A stretch of 64,000 nt of DNA from positions 1 through 64,000 of the forward strand of contig JANQGY010000008.1 in NCBI GenBank assembly GCA_028282845.1, in the 5' to 3' direction. The notes below the pieces were generated by a model. The model searched no databases, was not told the DNA's origin, and saw nothing but the letters and a program-made list of their open reading frames with translations. This DNA is from a bacterium. Its GTDB lineage: Bacteria > Fidelibacterota > Marinisomatia > Marinisomatales > JAHJCW01. This document shows positions 26,543-36,422 of the stretch, in pieces (the stretch's first letter is position 1; every line of letters starts with the position of its first letter). Made by a program: the position numbers and the translations under genes.

Positions 26543-27031
26543 TTAAAGTTTTATTTTTTCAAAGTGCGGCTTCAATTCATCATAGGATTCCAATAATCCT
26601 TCCACCATCACTTTTGTGTGTCCGATAATAGGCATAAAATTTGTATCACCTTGCCAACGTGGTACAACATGAAAATGAACATGTTCTTCTATCCCGGCAC
26701 CGCCTATGCTGCCAATGTTGGCACCAAAATTAAATCCTTCAGCCCTAATTGATTTCTGCAAAATACGAATTGATTCGTTTACCAAGAACATCATTTCGTT
26801 AATTGCTCTTTGCGGGAGTGACAATGTTGTATCTATATGTTGATAAGGCGCAACAAGCAAGTGAGCATTATTATATGGATAAAGATTCATCAAAATGAAA
26901 GAATCCTTTCCTTTGAACAAAACAAGATTATCACGCTCACGATCACTTTTACCTTTTTCACAGAAGATACACCCGTCCTGCTTGGGACTGCGGATATAGT
27001 CCATCCGCCACGGTGACCAGAGCCTACGCAT
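26543..27031 (-). CDS. HIT-family nucleotide hydrolase/phosphorylase
   Basis: 162 residues. It opens MRRLWSPWRMDYI, then has a zinc-type CIFC motif, NLYPYNNAHLLVAP, and the catalytic HIT triad EEHVHFHVVPRW (H-x-H-x-H). This arrangement is typical of diadenosine-tetraphosphate-type HIT proteins of about 160 residues. It cleaves dinucleoside polyphosphates or nucleotide conjugates. It lies 39 nt after the EF-G-like gene. Confidence 0.9.
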   Translation of the reverse strand: MRRLWSPWRMDYIRSPKQDGCIFCEKGKSDRERDNLVLFKGKDSFILMNLYPYNNAHLLVAPYQHIDTTLSLPQRAINEMMFLVNESIRILQKSIRAEGFNFGANIGSIGGAGIEEHVHFHVVPRWQGDTNFMPIIGHTKVMVEGLLESYDELKPHFEKIKL

Positions 27032-27070
27032 AGGAATCTTCCAATCTATTTACCATCTACGCTCTACTCT

Positions 27071-29155
27071 TTAATCTTCTTCTTTTGATTTCTGATATTC
27101 GGCAATTACTTTCTTCTCATGATCAGCGGGCATTTTTTCATAGTGACTGAATTCTTCCGAATGCAATCCACGACCTCCGGTCAAAGATCTTATTGTCGTG
27201 GCATAATTGTGCAATTCGGCTTGTGGAAGCTGAGCTTTGATGATTTGAAAACCACCATCGGAATCCATTCCCATGATCTTTCCGCGACGACCCGATATAT
27301 CACCCATCACATCACCCATAAATTCTTCGGGAACCTTAACTTCAACATTAGTGATCGGTTCCAGTAAACAGGGCTTGGCACTCCTGAACGCTTCCCTGAA
27401 AGCCCACTTACCGGCAGTTTGGAAAGCAATATCTTTTGAATCAACAGGATGTTGTTTACCATCATAAAAATCTACTTTCACATCAACGACATGGTAACCG
27501 GCAATGATACCTTCCAAACAAGCTGCCTGAACACCTTTTTCAACTGATGGTACAAACACGCGATCAACATTTTGTCCATGTAAAGTATCTACAAATTCAA
27601 TCCCGTCGCCGCGTTTTTTTGGTTCAATCCTCATCCACACCTCAGCAAATTGGCCCGCTCCACCGGATTGTTTCTTATGACGATATTTCGATTCGCCTTT
27701 GGCCATGACGGTTTCACGATAGGGAATCTTGGGCTCGATCATTTCAATCTCAACATCAAAGCGATTCTTCAATCTTTCTACCGCTGCTTTCAAATGCAGT
27801 TCGCCTTGACCTGAAATAATAGTTTGCCTTACTTCATTATCCACCCGATACAAAAATGTCGGATCTTCTTCATGCAACGATGATAGGCCCACTGAAATTT
27901 TCTCTTCATCACCTTTGGCTTTCAGCTTTATTGCGGCGTGAATATTAGGATTAGGATACTCGGTCGGTTGGAGCAATACTTTAGTTTTTCCACTGCATAG
28001 AGTATCTCCGGTATGGGTATTCTTTAATTTTACAACCGCACCAATATCGCCCCCGTTAAGATGTTGAACACTCGTACGATTTTTACCGTTAAGTACAAAC
28101 AACTGACCCATTCTCTCCGTTGAGCCCTGAGTCGTATTCGACAGATCTTCACCGGTATTAACTCGTCCGGAATACACCCTGAAGAATGACAAGTCGCCAA
28201 CGTGGGCTTCACTGATTGTCTTGAAAACCTGAGCTACCGTATCCGGACTTTCCAACTTGACCTCGATATCTTCCTTGCCATCAATTGATTTTGCGGGAAC
28301 GACCGCCCGATCAACCGGTGACGAACCATATTTACCGACAAAATCCAATAAACGGTTAACACCGACATTGGTTGCTGCAGAAGTACAGAAAAGAGGAATA
28401 AATGATTGAGATTGAAATGCGGCATGAATGCCATTGCGCATTTCTTCTTCTGATAAACTACCTTCTTCGAAAAACTTTTCAAGTAAAGTATCATCTGATT
28501 CGGCAATATATTCAATGAATTGTTCATGTAATTCATTGACTTGGTCAACCCATTCACCATCGGCAGGGGATTCGGTATATTTTCCACTGCCATCGGTTTG
28601 ATAATTAATGAACTCGCTGCGGATTACATCAATTACCTTATTAAAACCGGGACTGGCATTAACCGGTAAAAGCAATGGAAATACATTGTTTCCAAATCGT
28701 TCGCGGGCTGATTTAAGGATTTCATCAAATTTAGTGTGCTCGCGGTCCAACCCGTTGACTACTAAAATTTTCGGGATACCCTGTTTAGTAGCATTCGCCC
28801 ACATCTGTTCGGTGCCGACTTCAATACCTTGAGCAGCATGAATTACGATCATAGCCATATCAACAACGGCTAAGGCACCAAGTGTTTCGCCTACAAAATC
28901 AAGATAGCCCGGCGTATCGATAAAATTGATTTTCTTATCGTCCCATTCAACATGCAGCGCAGTGGCATGCATTGATATTTGTCGGCTATGTTCATCCGGA
29001 TGGTAATCGGAAACCGTTGAACCATTCTCGATTGATCCAATCCGATTTACGATTCCACCGCTGGCTAACATAGCCTCCGATAAAATGGTCTTTCCGCAAG
29101 CTCCATGGCCTACAATTGCTAAATTTCTAATATCACCTGAGCTATACTCTTTCAT
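27071..29155 (-). CDS. Elongation factor G-like GTPase (EF-G2 type)
   Basis: 694 residues. G1 is GHGACGKT, G3 is DTPGYLDF, and G4 reads NGLD in place of the usual NKxD, which is common in the fast-diverging EF-G2/FusA-like paralogs. Domains II to V follow in order, ending with the EF-G C-terminal GRRGKIMGMDSDGGFQIIKA and RSLTGGRG. A canonical fusA would sit beside rpsL/rpsG, which are absent here, supporting a paralog. Its role may be in ribosome recycling or a stress-specific translation step; this is not established for the family. Confidence 0.85.
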   Translation of the reverse strand: MKEYSSGDIRNLAIVGHGACGKTILSEAMLASGGIVNRIGSIENGSTVSDYHPDEHSRQISMHATALHVEWDDKKINFIDTPGYLDFVGETLGALAVVDMAMIVIHAAQGIEVGTEQMWANATKQGIPKILVVNGLDREHTKFDEILKSARERFGNNVFPLLLPVNASPGFNKVIDVIRSEFINYQTDGSGKYTESPADGEWVDQVNELHEQFIEYIAESDDTLLEKFFEEGSLSEEEMRNGIHAAFQSQSFIPLFCTSAATNVGVNRLLDFVGKYGSSPVDRAVVPAKSIDGKEDIEVKLESPDTVAQVFKTISEAHVGDLSFFRVYSGRVNTGEDLSNTTQGSTERMGQLFVLNGKNRTSVQHLNGGDIGAVVKLKNTHTGDTLCSGKTKVLLQPTEYPNPNIHAAIKLKAKGDEEKISVGLSSLHEEDPTFLYRVDNEVRQTIISGQGELHLKAAVERLKNRFDVEIEMIEPKIPYRETVMAKGESKYRHKKQSGGAGQFAEVWMRIEPKKRGDGIEFVDTLHGQNVDRVFVPSVEKGVQAACLEGIIAGYHVVDVKVDFYDGKQHPVDSKDIAFQTAGKWAFREAFRSAKPCLLEPITNVEVKVPEEFMGDVMGDISGRRGKIMGMDSDGGFQIIKAQLPQAELHNYATTIRSLTGGRGLHSEEFSHYEKMPADHEKKVIAEYQKSKEED

Positions 29156-29181
29156 TTCTTCCTCTACTTGCTTTGATAAGT

Positions 29182-29442
29182 TTATATATTAATATTCAAA
29201 TTTTCTTCAATAAACGTCCTCACGGCAGGGACAATATAATGATCAGCCAAACCATAACTTGTTAGTCCCTCGGCAATAATTTTGGACTGATACTCGATTG
29301 GTTTCAAATTATTAACTACAATTACTTTGTCTTCTTTAATCCGGCAATTACCGCCATTAAAATCACCTTTGCCTTTAACAACCCGAATCCCCATTTTTTC
29401 TGCCATCCCTAATAAATATTCCAATATCTTTTCCGAATTCAT
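29182..29442 (-). CDS. Conserved hypothetical protein
   Basis: 86 residues, mixed alpha/beta: KILEYLLGMAEKMGIRVVKG, GGNCRIKEDKVIVVNNLKP, then a helix IIAEGLTSYGLADHYIVPAV. No catalytic motif or named family is recognised. It lies 3 nt after the mannose-1-phosphate guanylyltransferase gene and 26 nt before the EF-G-like gene, so it is expressed within that run. Confidence 0.65.
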   Translation of the reverse strand: MNSEKILEYLLGMAEKMGIRVVKGKGDFNGGNCRIKEDKVIVVNNLKPIEYQSKIIAEGLTSYGLADHYIVPAVRTFIEENLNINI

Positions 29443-29445
29443 CTT

Positions 29446-30504
29446 CTATAAAAGTTTTTCCCTTTTCTGTATTTTAAGCTGCTCAACCAAATCTTTTACA
29501 TCCTCAACTCGATCTTTCGGTATTACTAACGTTGCATCATCCGTATTTACCACAACTATGTTATCTAATCCGACAATTGCGGTCAACTGTTTATCAGATT
29601 GTATAAAATTATTTTTCCCGTCATATACTACTCCATCACCTCTGATCGCGTTACCGGCATCATTTTTAGGCATGTATTCGTAAACTGTATTCCATGATCC
29701 CAAATCACTCCAATCAAACTCGGCTTTAATCAAATATACATCTTCCGATTTTTCCATGATGCCATAATCAATGGACTCAGGATTGATTGCTTCCCAAATT
29801 GATTTGAAATTCTCTTTTTTATCAAGTTTATTATTAATCTTATTTAATTGTACGTGCAAATCCGGCATGTGCTTTTCAACTTTATTCAGAAAGGTATCGG
29901 CTTTCCAAACGAATATGCCTGAATTCCATAAAAAATCGCCACTGGCGATGAATTTCTTGGCAAGCGAAAGATGCGGTTTTTCTGCAAAAACTTTAACGGT
30001 ATAAGCATCCAAGTGGTCAACATCGCTATCGGCGTCAATTTGAATATAACCATAACCCGTTGAAGGAAAAGTAGGCTTTAATCCAATGGTAACTAAGGCA
30101 TCTTTTTTACGGGCAATATGTTTGGCGGTATTGATTGCCTTTTCAAACTTCTTATGCCCGACAATCAGGTGATCAGCGGGGAACACGCCCATAACGGCAT
30201 CGCTTTGTATTTTTGATATTTGTAGTGCCGATAGCCCGATACAGGGTGCCGTGTTTTTACCGCTCGGTTCGATAATTATATTTTCAGGATCAACACCAGT
30301 GATCTCAGCCTTTATGGTGTCCGCCAAATCGGCGCGGGTTACAATAAAAACATCTTGTACGGTATTAATTTTTTTGAGGCGGTCAACTGTCATTTGCAGC
30401 ATTGACGTATCACCAACAATTTTTAATAGTTGTTTCGGACGGTTATTGCGGCTGAAAGGCCAAAATCGTGTTCCGCTTCCGCCGGCCATAATTACAGCGA
30501 TCAT
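29446..30504 (-). CDS. manC: Mannose-1-phosphate guanylyltransferase
   Basis: 352 residues, the single-domain form without the isomerase fusion. The nucleotidyltransferase signature IMAGGSGTRFWPFSRNNRPKQ opens the protein. FVEKP-like VFAEKPHLSLAKKF, NSGIFVWKAD and a late DWSDLGSWN complete the family pattern. It makes GDP-mannose from mannose-1-phosphate and GTP for surface glycans. Its start overlaps the stop of the upstream lipoprotein gene. Confidence 0.92.
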   Translation of the reverse strand: MIAVIMAGGSGTRFWPFSRNNRPKQLLKIVGDTSMLQMTVDRLKKINTVQDVFIVTRADLADTIKAEITGVDPENIIIEPSGKNTAPCIGLSALQISKIQSDAVMGVFPADHLIVGHKKFEKAINTAKHIARKKDALVTIGLKPTFPSTGYGYIQIDADSDVDHLDAYTVKVFAEKPHLSLAKKFIASGDFLWNSGIFVWKADTFLNKVEKHMPDLHVQLNKINNKLDKKENFKSIWEAINPESIDYGIMEKSEDVYLIKAEFDWSDLGSWNTVYEYMPKNDAGNAIRGDGVVYDGKNNFIQSDKQLTAIVGLDNIVVVNTDDATLVIPKDRVEDVKDLVEQLKIQKREKLL

Positions 30505-32162
30505 TATTTTACCTCCGGTAGTAAAATTGGATTTAATTCAGTATCCCAATTAGCTCTGACTTCAAAAGTGTCAGGATAGAAATAAAACCACTCACTTGGG
30601 TGCAATGGGTAAGCAGTTCCAAAATTATAATTCATATCACCATTTCTATCATTAAATATGCGGAGTGAATAATCACCTTCCGGTATCATTTTAAACTCAA
30701 ATTGTAACTTTGAATTTACATCAGCTATGCGTGACAACGATGGGTTTTTCACCGAAAATAATTCGACTAAAATTCCATCTCTCTTATGTGTCTGCAAATT
30801 ACCTATTACACCACCGTACCCCATCCTGCTCGTGGTCGAAATATTAATAGTAATCAGTGAATCCTGAAGACCTCTACCATACTCAGTTGTTACGCCATCC
30901 CGATTGAGTACCAGACGATACTTTGAATTCTCCTGCCAAGCCGAAACGGGACTAATTGTGCAATACATCGAATCTATGCGGGTAATCAGAATATCCGATT
31001 CGATCGAATCGCTGTCAAATAATTTTGGTGCCAATAATTCATTGGCAGATAGCTTTACCGGTTTTGAGAATAGTAGATCAATTTGATCTCCCTCAATACT
31101 ATTGGGAGTAATTGACAATCTTGACTGAGGTTTGATTATTTTTAAATAACTGGTATCTGACACCTGCGGGATTCGAATCTCTATTGCTGCCGAATCAAGT
31201 TGTAATTGATTTTCAAACATTATTGAATCAATCATAATTTGGAGTGGTTCTGACAGAAGCGAATCTTCCGGAAAAATCATCAAGTTTGTTTTGTCAAACG
31301 AATTAATAAAATAATCATAATCTACAATCGCTTTATCTTGCGTTAAGCGCATACTCAAGTTAATGCTGTCCGGCAAATCGTTATTAAAATATAAATACCC
31401 CCAACTATAATTGGACCACTCCCCGCGCACCAATTTTAATTCCTGCGCCTCCTTATGCATGCGTATATTGATATTGAATATGGTATCATTTTCACTCAGT
31501 GTAATGTTGTCCTGCCAAAACATTCCGTATTCCGATCGCTCAACATTTAGCGGCAAATCGGCACTGGTTCTATCAACTGCTAAAACTATATAATTGTCTG
31601 CTGCCAAATATTCAAAGGAATAAAAACCATTATCATCAACATCGGTAACATAATCGGGGATGGTTGCAAAAATTGAATCAAGCGGAAGATCATTGATTTT
31701 CCATAGATGTACAACTGCTTCACCGGATCCAAAAACATTACCATTAATCATCCCCGAACTTATCCGATCACCGGAACTATAGGCTAACTGGATCGGCTTT
31801 GCTAACGACACCCCATGTTCATCTTTAATATTCCTATTTAGTTGGATTATGTAAGTTTTGGCACTGTCCAATTCATCCGGCAGAATTAGATGAATTTCAT
31901 CGCCTTTAAACTTGTATTTAATAAGTTCTTCTAAGCGGGGAAACACAACGATATTATTTTTAAAACTGTTCTCATCCATATATTCCGAGAACTCAATTAT
32001 TATTCTCCGATCGGTAAGATTGACAGTCCTGTTTGGAGGATTGATATTCACAATTTCAGGCGGTGTTTCATCAACCGGACCTCCGGGCGGTGCTTTAATT
32101 GATGCACATTCCCAAATCAGCAGCCCGCTAAATAATAAATAAAATATGGTCTTTAATTTCAA
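30504..32162 (-). CDS. Ig-like-domain (Big_5) lipoprotein
   Basis: 552 residues. The leader ends LLIWEC, an atypical lipobox, then ASIKAPPGGPVDETPPEIV, the standard beginning of FCB-group Ig-like lipoproteins. The first domain (about 35-130: VNINPPNRTVNL...IIIEFSEYMDENSF) is a bacterial Ig-like SbsA/Big_5 type. Repeated beta domains follow, including a carboxypeptidase-regulatory-like turn DDNGFYSFEYLAADNYIV. It is probably an outer-membrane-anchored structural protein. The 3' end overlaps manC. Confidence 0.78.
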   Translation of the reverse strand: MKLKTIFYLLFSGLLIWECASIKAPPGGPVDETPPEIVNINPPNRTVNLTDRRIIIEFSEYMDENSFKNNIVVFPRLEELIKYKFKGDEIHLILPDELDSAKTYIIQLNRNIKDEHGVSLAKPIQLAYSSGDRISSGMINGNVFGSGEAVVHLWKINDLPLDSIFATIPDYVTDVDDNGFYSFEYLAADNYIVLAVDRTSADLPLNVERSEYGMFWQDNITLSENDTIFNINIRMHKEAQELKLVRGEWSNYSWGYLYFNNDLPDSINLSMRLTQDKAIVDYDYFINSFDKTNLMIFPEDSLLSEPLQIMIDSIMFENQLQLDSAAIEIRIPQVSDTSYLKIIKPQSRLSITPNSIEGDQIDLLFSKPVKLSANELLAPKLFDSDSIESDILITRIDSMYCTISPVSAWQENSKYRLVLNRDGVTTEYGRGLQDSLITINISTTSRMGYGGVIGNLQTHKRDGILVELFSVKNPSLSRIADVNSKLQFEFKMIPEGDYSLRIFNDRNGDMNYNFGTAYPLHPSEWFYFYPDTFEVRANWDTELNPILLPEVK

Positions 32163-32175
32163 AAAATATTATTCC

Positions 32176-32379
32176 TCAGACACTTTTAACATTGACCGCT
32201 TTATCGCCCCTGACTCCGAACTCAGTGTCAAATAATACCCTTTGACCTTCCCTTAAACCGCGCTGTTGCAGTTGCGGTCGAAGTCCGCTGACATGCACAA
32301 AATAATCCCGATCATCATCACCCAATATAAATCCAAATCCCTTTGACCGATCATATTCTCTGACAGTTCCTTTTAGCAT
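32176..32379 (-). CDS. Cold-shock-domain protein
   Basis: 67 residues forming one CSD. RNP1 reads KGFGFI and RNP2 reads YFVHVSGL. The sequence GTVREYDRSKGFGFILGDDD is diverged from CspA but in register. It binds single-stranded nucleic acid and acts as an RNA chaperone. The gene lies 8 nt after the quinone-reductase gene. Confidence 0.9.
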   Translation of the reverse strand: MLKGTVREYDRSKGFGFILGDDDRDYFVHVSGLRPQLQQRGLREGQRVLFDTEFGVRGDKAVNVKSV

Positions 32380-32387
32380 AGCATTTC

Positions 32388-33332
32388 CTAATCAATTCTC
32401 ACTGCTAATTTACCAACAACTCGCCCTGTTTCGCTATGGCGATGCGCATCTTGAATGTCTTCCATATCATATACTTTATCAATATTGACTTTTAATTTAT
32501 TTGATTTAATCAGTTCACTTAAGAAACGCAAATCTTCTGAATTGATCCTAATAGCAATTATCTTACCACGCTTTGAACTGAAAATTTTAAAGAATGTGCT
32601 TAGTATTACGGAGATAGACGGCAGAGTGGTGATGTATCGTCCACCCCTGTTCAGCGCCTTCAATACATTAAAATAGGATTGATTAGCAACCGCATCTAAA
32701 AATATGTCATACTTTTTTGATGTCTCAAGAATATTGTCAACAGCTTTATAGTCAAGGACTGTGTCGGCGCCCAATTCTTTAGCGAAGTCAATATTTTTAG
32801 TGCTGCATATTCCGGTAACGTTTGCTCCAAGCGCTTTAGCAATTTGTACTGCAAAATGACCTACGCCGCCCGAACAACCGTTCACGCACACTGTTTCACC
32901 TGCTTCTAATTTTCCTAACCGCACCAATGATTGGTAAGCAGTCAAAGCAGCTAACGAAATCGCTGCTGCTTCTGTAAAACTAATAGTAGTCGGTTTATGT
33001 ACGATCTGGTTGTTTGTAACAATAGCATACTCGGCATAGGCGCCACCCTTTACGGCACTGATCATACCGTAAACTTCATCACCCGCTCTGAATCCGGATA
33101 CATCCTGACCAACTTCTACAACTTCACCGGACAGGTCGCCGCCAAGCATTTTGGGGAACTTTTGTCCAGGTAAAAAACGCAACATGCCTTTTCTTACCTT
33201 CCAATCAACCGGATTAACCGAAGATGCTTTGACGTTAACAAGAATATCACCTGTGCCAACTGAGGGTATTTCTGTATCAATAATCTTTAGCACCTCCGCG
33301 CCACCATACTGTTTTATTACAACAACTTTCAT
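32388..33332 (-). CDS. Zinc-free quinone oxidoreductase-like MDR dehydrogenase
   Basis: 314 residues. The GroES-like N-domain (SSVNPVDWKVRKG, GGDLSGEVVEVG) is followed by a Rossmann domain with CSGGVGHFAVQIAKALGA. Structural zinc cysteines are lacking, as in zeta-crystallin/QOR types. It probably reduces quinones or enones with NADPH. It heads the nine-gene minus-strand run down to 24113 and is divergent from the Lrp gene across 165 nt. Confidence 0.87.
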   Translation of the reverse strand: MKVVVIKQYGGAEVLKIIDTEIPSVGTGDILVNVKASSVNPVDWKVRKGMLRFLPGQKFPKMLGGDLSGEVVEVGQDVSGFRAGDEVYGMISAVKGGAYAEYAIVTNNQIVHKPTTISFTEAAAISLAALTAYQSLVRLGKLEAGETVCVNGCSGGVGHFAVQIAKALGANVTGICSTKNIDFAKELGADTVLDYKAVDNILETSKKYDIFLDAVANQSYFNVLKALNRGGRYITTLPSISVILSTFFKIFSSKRGKIIAIRINSEDLRFLSELIKSNKLKVNIDKVYDMEDIQDAHRHSETGRVVGKLAVRID

Positions 33333-33430
33333 CTAAATGTCCTAATATTTTCGTGGTGCAAAACTAATCAAAACCACAAATCCTTCAAACTATAATTAGA
33401 TACATCTAAAAATAGTCAATATACATCATA

Positions 33431-33472
33431 TTATTATGTTATTTCTGATTATATTAGTATTTTATTATGTTA
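33431..33472 (+). promoter_or_regulatory. Direct repeat upstream of the Lrp-type regulator
   Basis: The 11-mer TTATTATGTTA occurs at 33431-33441 and 33462-33472, a 31-bp period or about three helical turns, just before the regulator start. AT-rich phased sites suit Lrp-family autoregulation. No binding can be proved from sequence. Confidence 0.3.
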
Positions 33473-33497
33473 AATACTTAAATATCATTATAATAAT

Positions 33498-33974
33498 ATG
33501 AAATTAGATAAAATTGATCAAAACATTTTAAATATCCTCCAAACTGATGGCAGAATAAAGAATTCCGAGCTTGCCAAACAAATCAACATTTCGCCGCCAC
33601 CCACGGCTGAACGCGTAAAAAAATTAGAGAAAAACGGCTATATTAAAAAATATGCCGCATTAATTGATCCGGTGAAAGTTGGTGTTACCTGTCTCACCTA
33701 TGTTGAAGTTACATTAGTAAGACATGGAAAAGATGCCGTTGAGCGATTCATGGATTCGATCGTCAAATTAGAGGAAGTGCTGGAGTGCCATCACATTACT
33801 GGCGGCGCCGATTTTTTGTTAAAGGTTGCCACAAAAGATATTCCGACCTATGAACAGTTTATTATTCAAACGCTCACTGCGCTTCCCGACGTTCAAAATT
33901 TAAAAACCTTAGTGGTTTTATCTACGCTCAAGCAGGAAACAAAAATTCCATTAGGAGGATTATCAGATGACTGA
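33498..33974 (+). CDS. Lrp/AsnC-family transcriptional regulator
   Basis: 158 residues. The winged HTH is LDKIDQNILNILQTDGRIKNSELAKQ followed by ISPPPTAERVKKLE, and the RAM ligand domain contains ECHHITGGADFLLKV. It overlaps the first PLP-enzyme gene by 8 nt, so it is the leader gene of the amino-acid catabolic operon ending near 41.5 kb. An amino acid effector is expected for this family. Probably autoregulated and controlling this operon. Confidence 0.92.
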   Translation: MKLDKIDQNILNILQTDGRIKNSELAKQINISPPPTAERVKKLEKNGYIKKYAALIDPVKVGVTCLTYVEVTLVRHGKDAVERFMDSIVKLEEVLECHHITGGADFLLKVATKDIPTYEQFIIQTLTALPDVQNLKTLVVLSTLKQETKIPLGGLSDD

Positions 33975-35352
33975 TTTTGTTCCCAAAGATCTGAATTATT
34001 GGATTACTGAAGGTCAAAAAATGGTCCGTGAGCAACAAAACAGGATCAAGCGTGCCAAGAATTGGAAATTTGATACGATCGCAACGCATGGTGTTTATGA
34101 TCTGACTGAAGCATTGAACAGTAACAGCGGTTCCATCATGGAACCGATCTATATGAGTCCGGCACAGGCTTACCATGACAGCGGTGAAATGGAGGCAGCT
34201 TTATCATACCAAATGCCGACTTGGTGCTACACACGAATCGCCAATCCTTCTAATTATTATCTTGAAGCAACAACCGCACTTTTGGAAAGTTACGGAACAG
34301 GACTCGAAGCATCATCACTTGCAACGGCAAGCGGAATGAGTGCAATTCGGACAGCAACCGATCCATTCCTCGTTAAAGACGATAATTATCCGCCACCCAA
34401 TTTTGTGGCGTCGGCTAAAGTTTACGGCGGTTCATTTCAGCAATTTTGGGTGCGGCGTTGGCAGGAACAAGGGGTTGAAGTTCGGTGGGTAAAGAATCCT
34501 ACAAAATTTGAAGAATGGGAAAAGGAAATTGACGAAGGAACACGTTTTGTTTATGGCGAATTCCCATCGAATCCTTCAGTAGATATTTTTGACATTCAAG
34601 CTATTGCTGATCTGGCACATAAGCATAACATACCACTTATCGTTGACGCCACTTGTGCCTCGCCGGCGTTGACACGACCTTTGCAATTCGGGGCTGATAT
34701 TGTGGTGCAATCCGCTTCAAAAGTAATGGCAGCTAGCGGTTTGACAATTCTGGGATTATTAACATCGAGGAAAAATATTGTTAGTAAAATTGGCTCCGAT
34801 GAAATGAAAGCCGATTTTGCTACTTGGGCAAAACTATGGCCCTATCGAGATAACGGCCCTGCCATCAATCCGATGGCTTGTATAATGGCTCTGAATGATA
34901 TTCGCAGTCTAAAAATGAAAATTGCTCAAATGAGCCGCAGCGCTCAATTGATTGCGGAATATCTTGAAAACAATCCTAAAGTTGAGACCGTTTATTATCC
35001 CGGCCTCAAGAGTTATACCGCTCATGACATGGCAACCAAATATATGCAGTTAGTTGACAGCGACGAAAATCTCTACGGTTATATGCTTTCCGTCGAGATC
35101 AAAGAAAATCAAGCGGATTCAACTGTGAATACGCGAAAATTCTATGACGGTCTTGATATGATCTGGCGCGCAACAGATCTTGGAAGAGTTAAAACCGTGG
35201 CTACGTTAAATGCCATTTCCACTCATCAACAGCAAGGTGCAGAGGGTCGTGCTTTAGCAAGTATTAAACCGAATGCAGTCAGAATTTCTCTAGGTATTGA
35301 AGATCCGCAGGATATAATCGCCGACCTTGAGAAGGGTTTTAATAATATTTAA
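33967..35352 (+). CDS. Cys/Met-metabolism-type PLP-dependent enzyme, substrate unknown
   Basis: 461 residues, longer than the usual 380-400. SLATASGMSAIRTA and PLIVDATCASPALTRPLQFGAD are typical of the cystathionine gamma-synthase fold. The PLP lysine lies in VVQSASKVMAASG, in place of the common HSxTKYxxGH. An N-terminal extension of about 60 residues (KDLNYWITEGQKMVREQQ...) distinguishes this branch. It differs strongly from the second family member at 36430, so the two probably act on different substrates. Gamma-lyase or sulfhydrylase chemistry is possible; I cannot choose. Confidence 0.78.
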   Translation: MTDFVPKDLNYWITEGQKMVREQQNRIKRAKNWKFDTIATHGVYDLTEALNSNSGSIMEPIYMSPAQAYHDSGEMEAALSYQMPTWCYTRIANPSNYYLEATTALLESYGTGLEASSLATASGMSAIRTATDPFLVKDDNYPPPNFVASAKVYGGSFQQFWVRRWQEQGVEVRWVKNPTKFEEWEKEIDEGTRFVYGEFPSNPSVDIFDIQAIADLAHKHNIPLIVDATCASPALTRPLQFGADIVVQSASKVMAASGLTILGLLTSRKNIVSKIGSDEMKADFATWAKLWPYRDNGPAINPMACIMALNDIRSLKMKIAQMSRSAQLIAEYLENNPKVETVYYPGLKSYTAHDMATKYMQLVDSDENLYGYMLSVEIKENQADSTVNTRKFYDGLDMIWRATDLGRVKTVATLNAISTHQQQGAEGRALASIKPNAVRISLGIEDPQDIIADLEKGFNNI

Positions 35353-35369
35353 TAATTAATAGGAATACT

Positions 35370-36422
35370 ATGAAAAGAAGAATCGCTTTAATCGGATTTG
35401 GAACTGTTGGTCAGGGATTCTGTGAAATACTGCTTCAAAAAGAACAATTATTAAATGAAAAATATGGATTTGAAGCTGAAATCGTTGCCATCAGCGATAC
35501 TCTAAAAGGATCAATCTCGTGTAAAAAGGGCCTTGATATTCAACAATGTATAGACTTAGTTAATAATGGTCAAAAACTTGACGAATACAAATGCGAACAC
35601 GGTAACTGTGAGTGTGGCAGGGATTGGGATTCTTTGGCAACTATCCAAAACTCCAATGCTGATATTATCTGTGAGCTTGCCTATACCGATGTAAAAACCG
35701 GGCAACCGGCAATAACACATTGCAAAACGGCTTTTAAAAACGGCAAACATATTGTTACAAGCAATAAAGGTCCGGCGGCGCTTCAGTATTCTGAGCTAAA
35801 AAAATTAGCTGAGAAAAACAAGGTGAAATTTATGATCGAGGGGACGGTGATGTCCGGATCACCGGTAATTAATTTAGCCGAGGGACCGCTTGCCGGTTGC
35901 ACGATATCGGCGATCAAGGGAATATTGAATGGCACAACCAATTATATGCTTACGGAAATGGAAAAAGGTATGGGCTACGCCGAAGTACTCAAAAAAGCAC
36001 AGGAATTAGGCTATGCCGAAGCCGACCCGACCGGTGATGTGGAAGGATTTGATGCCATGGCAAAAGTCATAATTTTAGCTAATGTTTTAATGGATGTTCC
36101 GCTTGGCGCAGGCGCTGTACACCGTGAAGGTATTACCAAGATTACGTCGGAAATGATCGAATCCGCTAAGAATGAAAACACAAGATGGAAATTGATCAGT
36201 ACTATAGAAAAAACTGAGAATGGAATAGCAGCATCGGTAAAACCGGAGAAACTGGCATTGACCGATCCGTTGGCTAACATAATGGGGGCAACCAATGCCC
36301 TGACTTTTTCAACCGATTTATTGGGTGATGTTACGATAGTTGGAGCGGGGGCAGGTAAATTAGAGACCGGTTTCTCAATATTAACTGACATCCTTGCAAT
36401 TCACCGACAAATCAAAAATTGA
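35370..36422 (+). CDS. hom: Homoserine dehydrogenase
   Basis: 350 residues, the short form without an ACT domain. The NAD(P) loop is GFGTVGQGF; the family signature GILNGTTNYMLTEME and AEADPTGDVEGFDAMAK hold the substrate and catalytic lysine region. Between about residues 50 and 85 there is a Cys-rich stretch (YKCEHGNCECGRD) that I do not recall in standard members. It interconverts aspartate semialdehyde and homoserine. Placement in a catabolic-looking operon with an aldehyde dehydrogenase and gamma-lyase-like enzymes suggests it may run oxidatively. Confidence 0.9.
   Translation: MKRRIALIGFGTVGQGFCEILLQKEQLLNEKYGFEAEIVAISDTLKGSISCKKGLDIQQCIDLVNNGQKLDEYKCEHGNCECGRDWDSLATIQNSNADIICELAYTDVKTGQPAITHCKTAFKNGKHIVTSNKGPAALQYSELKKLAEKNKVKFMIEGTVMSGSPVINLAEGPLAGCTISAIKGILNGTTNYMLTEMEKGMGYAEVLKKAQELGYAEADPTGDVEGFDAMAKVIILANVLMDVPLGAGAVHREGITKITSEMIESAKNENTRWKLISTIEKTENGIAASVKPEKLALTDPLANIMGATNALTFSTDLLGDVTIVGAGAGKLETGFSILTDILAIHRQIKN

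Noticed and set aside
27209..27225. TGGCATA...TGCAA, a partial sigma-54 match
   Set aside because: The -24/-12 spacing is one base short and it lies antisense inside the EF-G-like gene.
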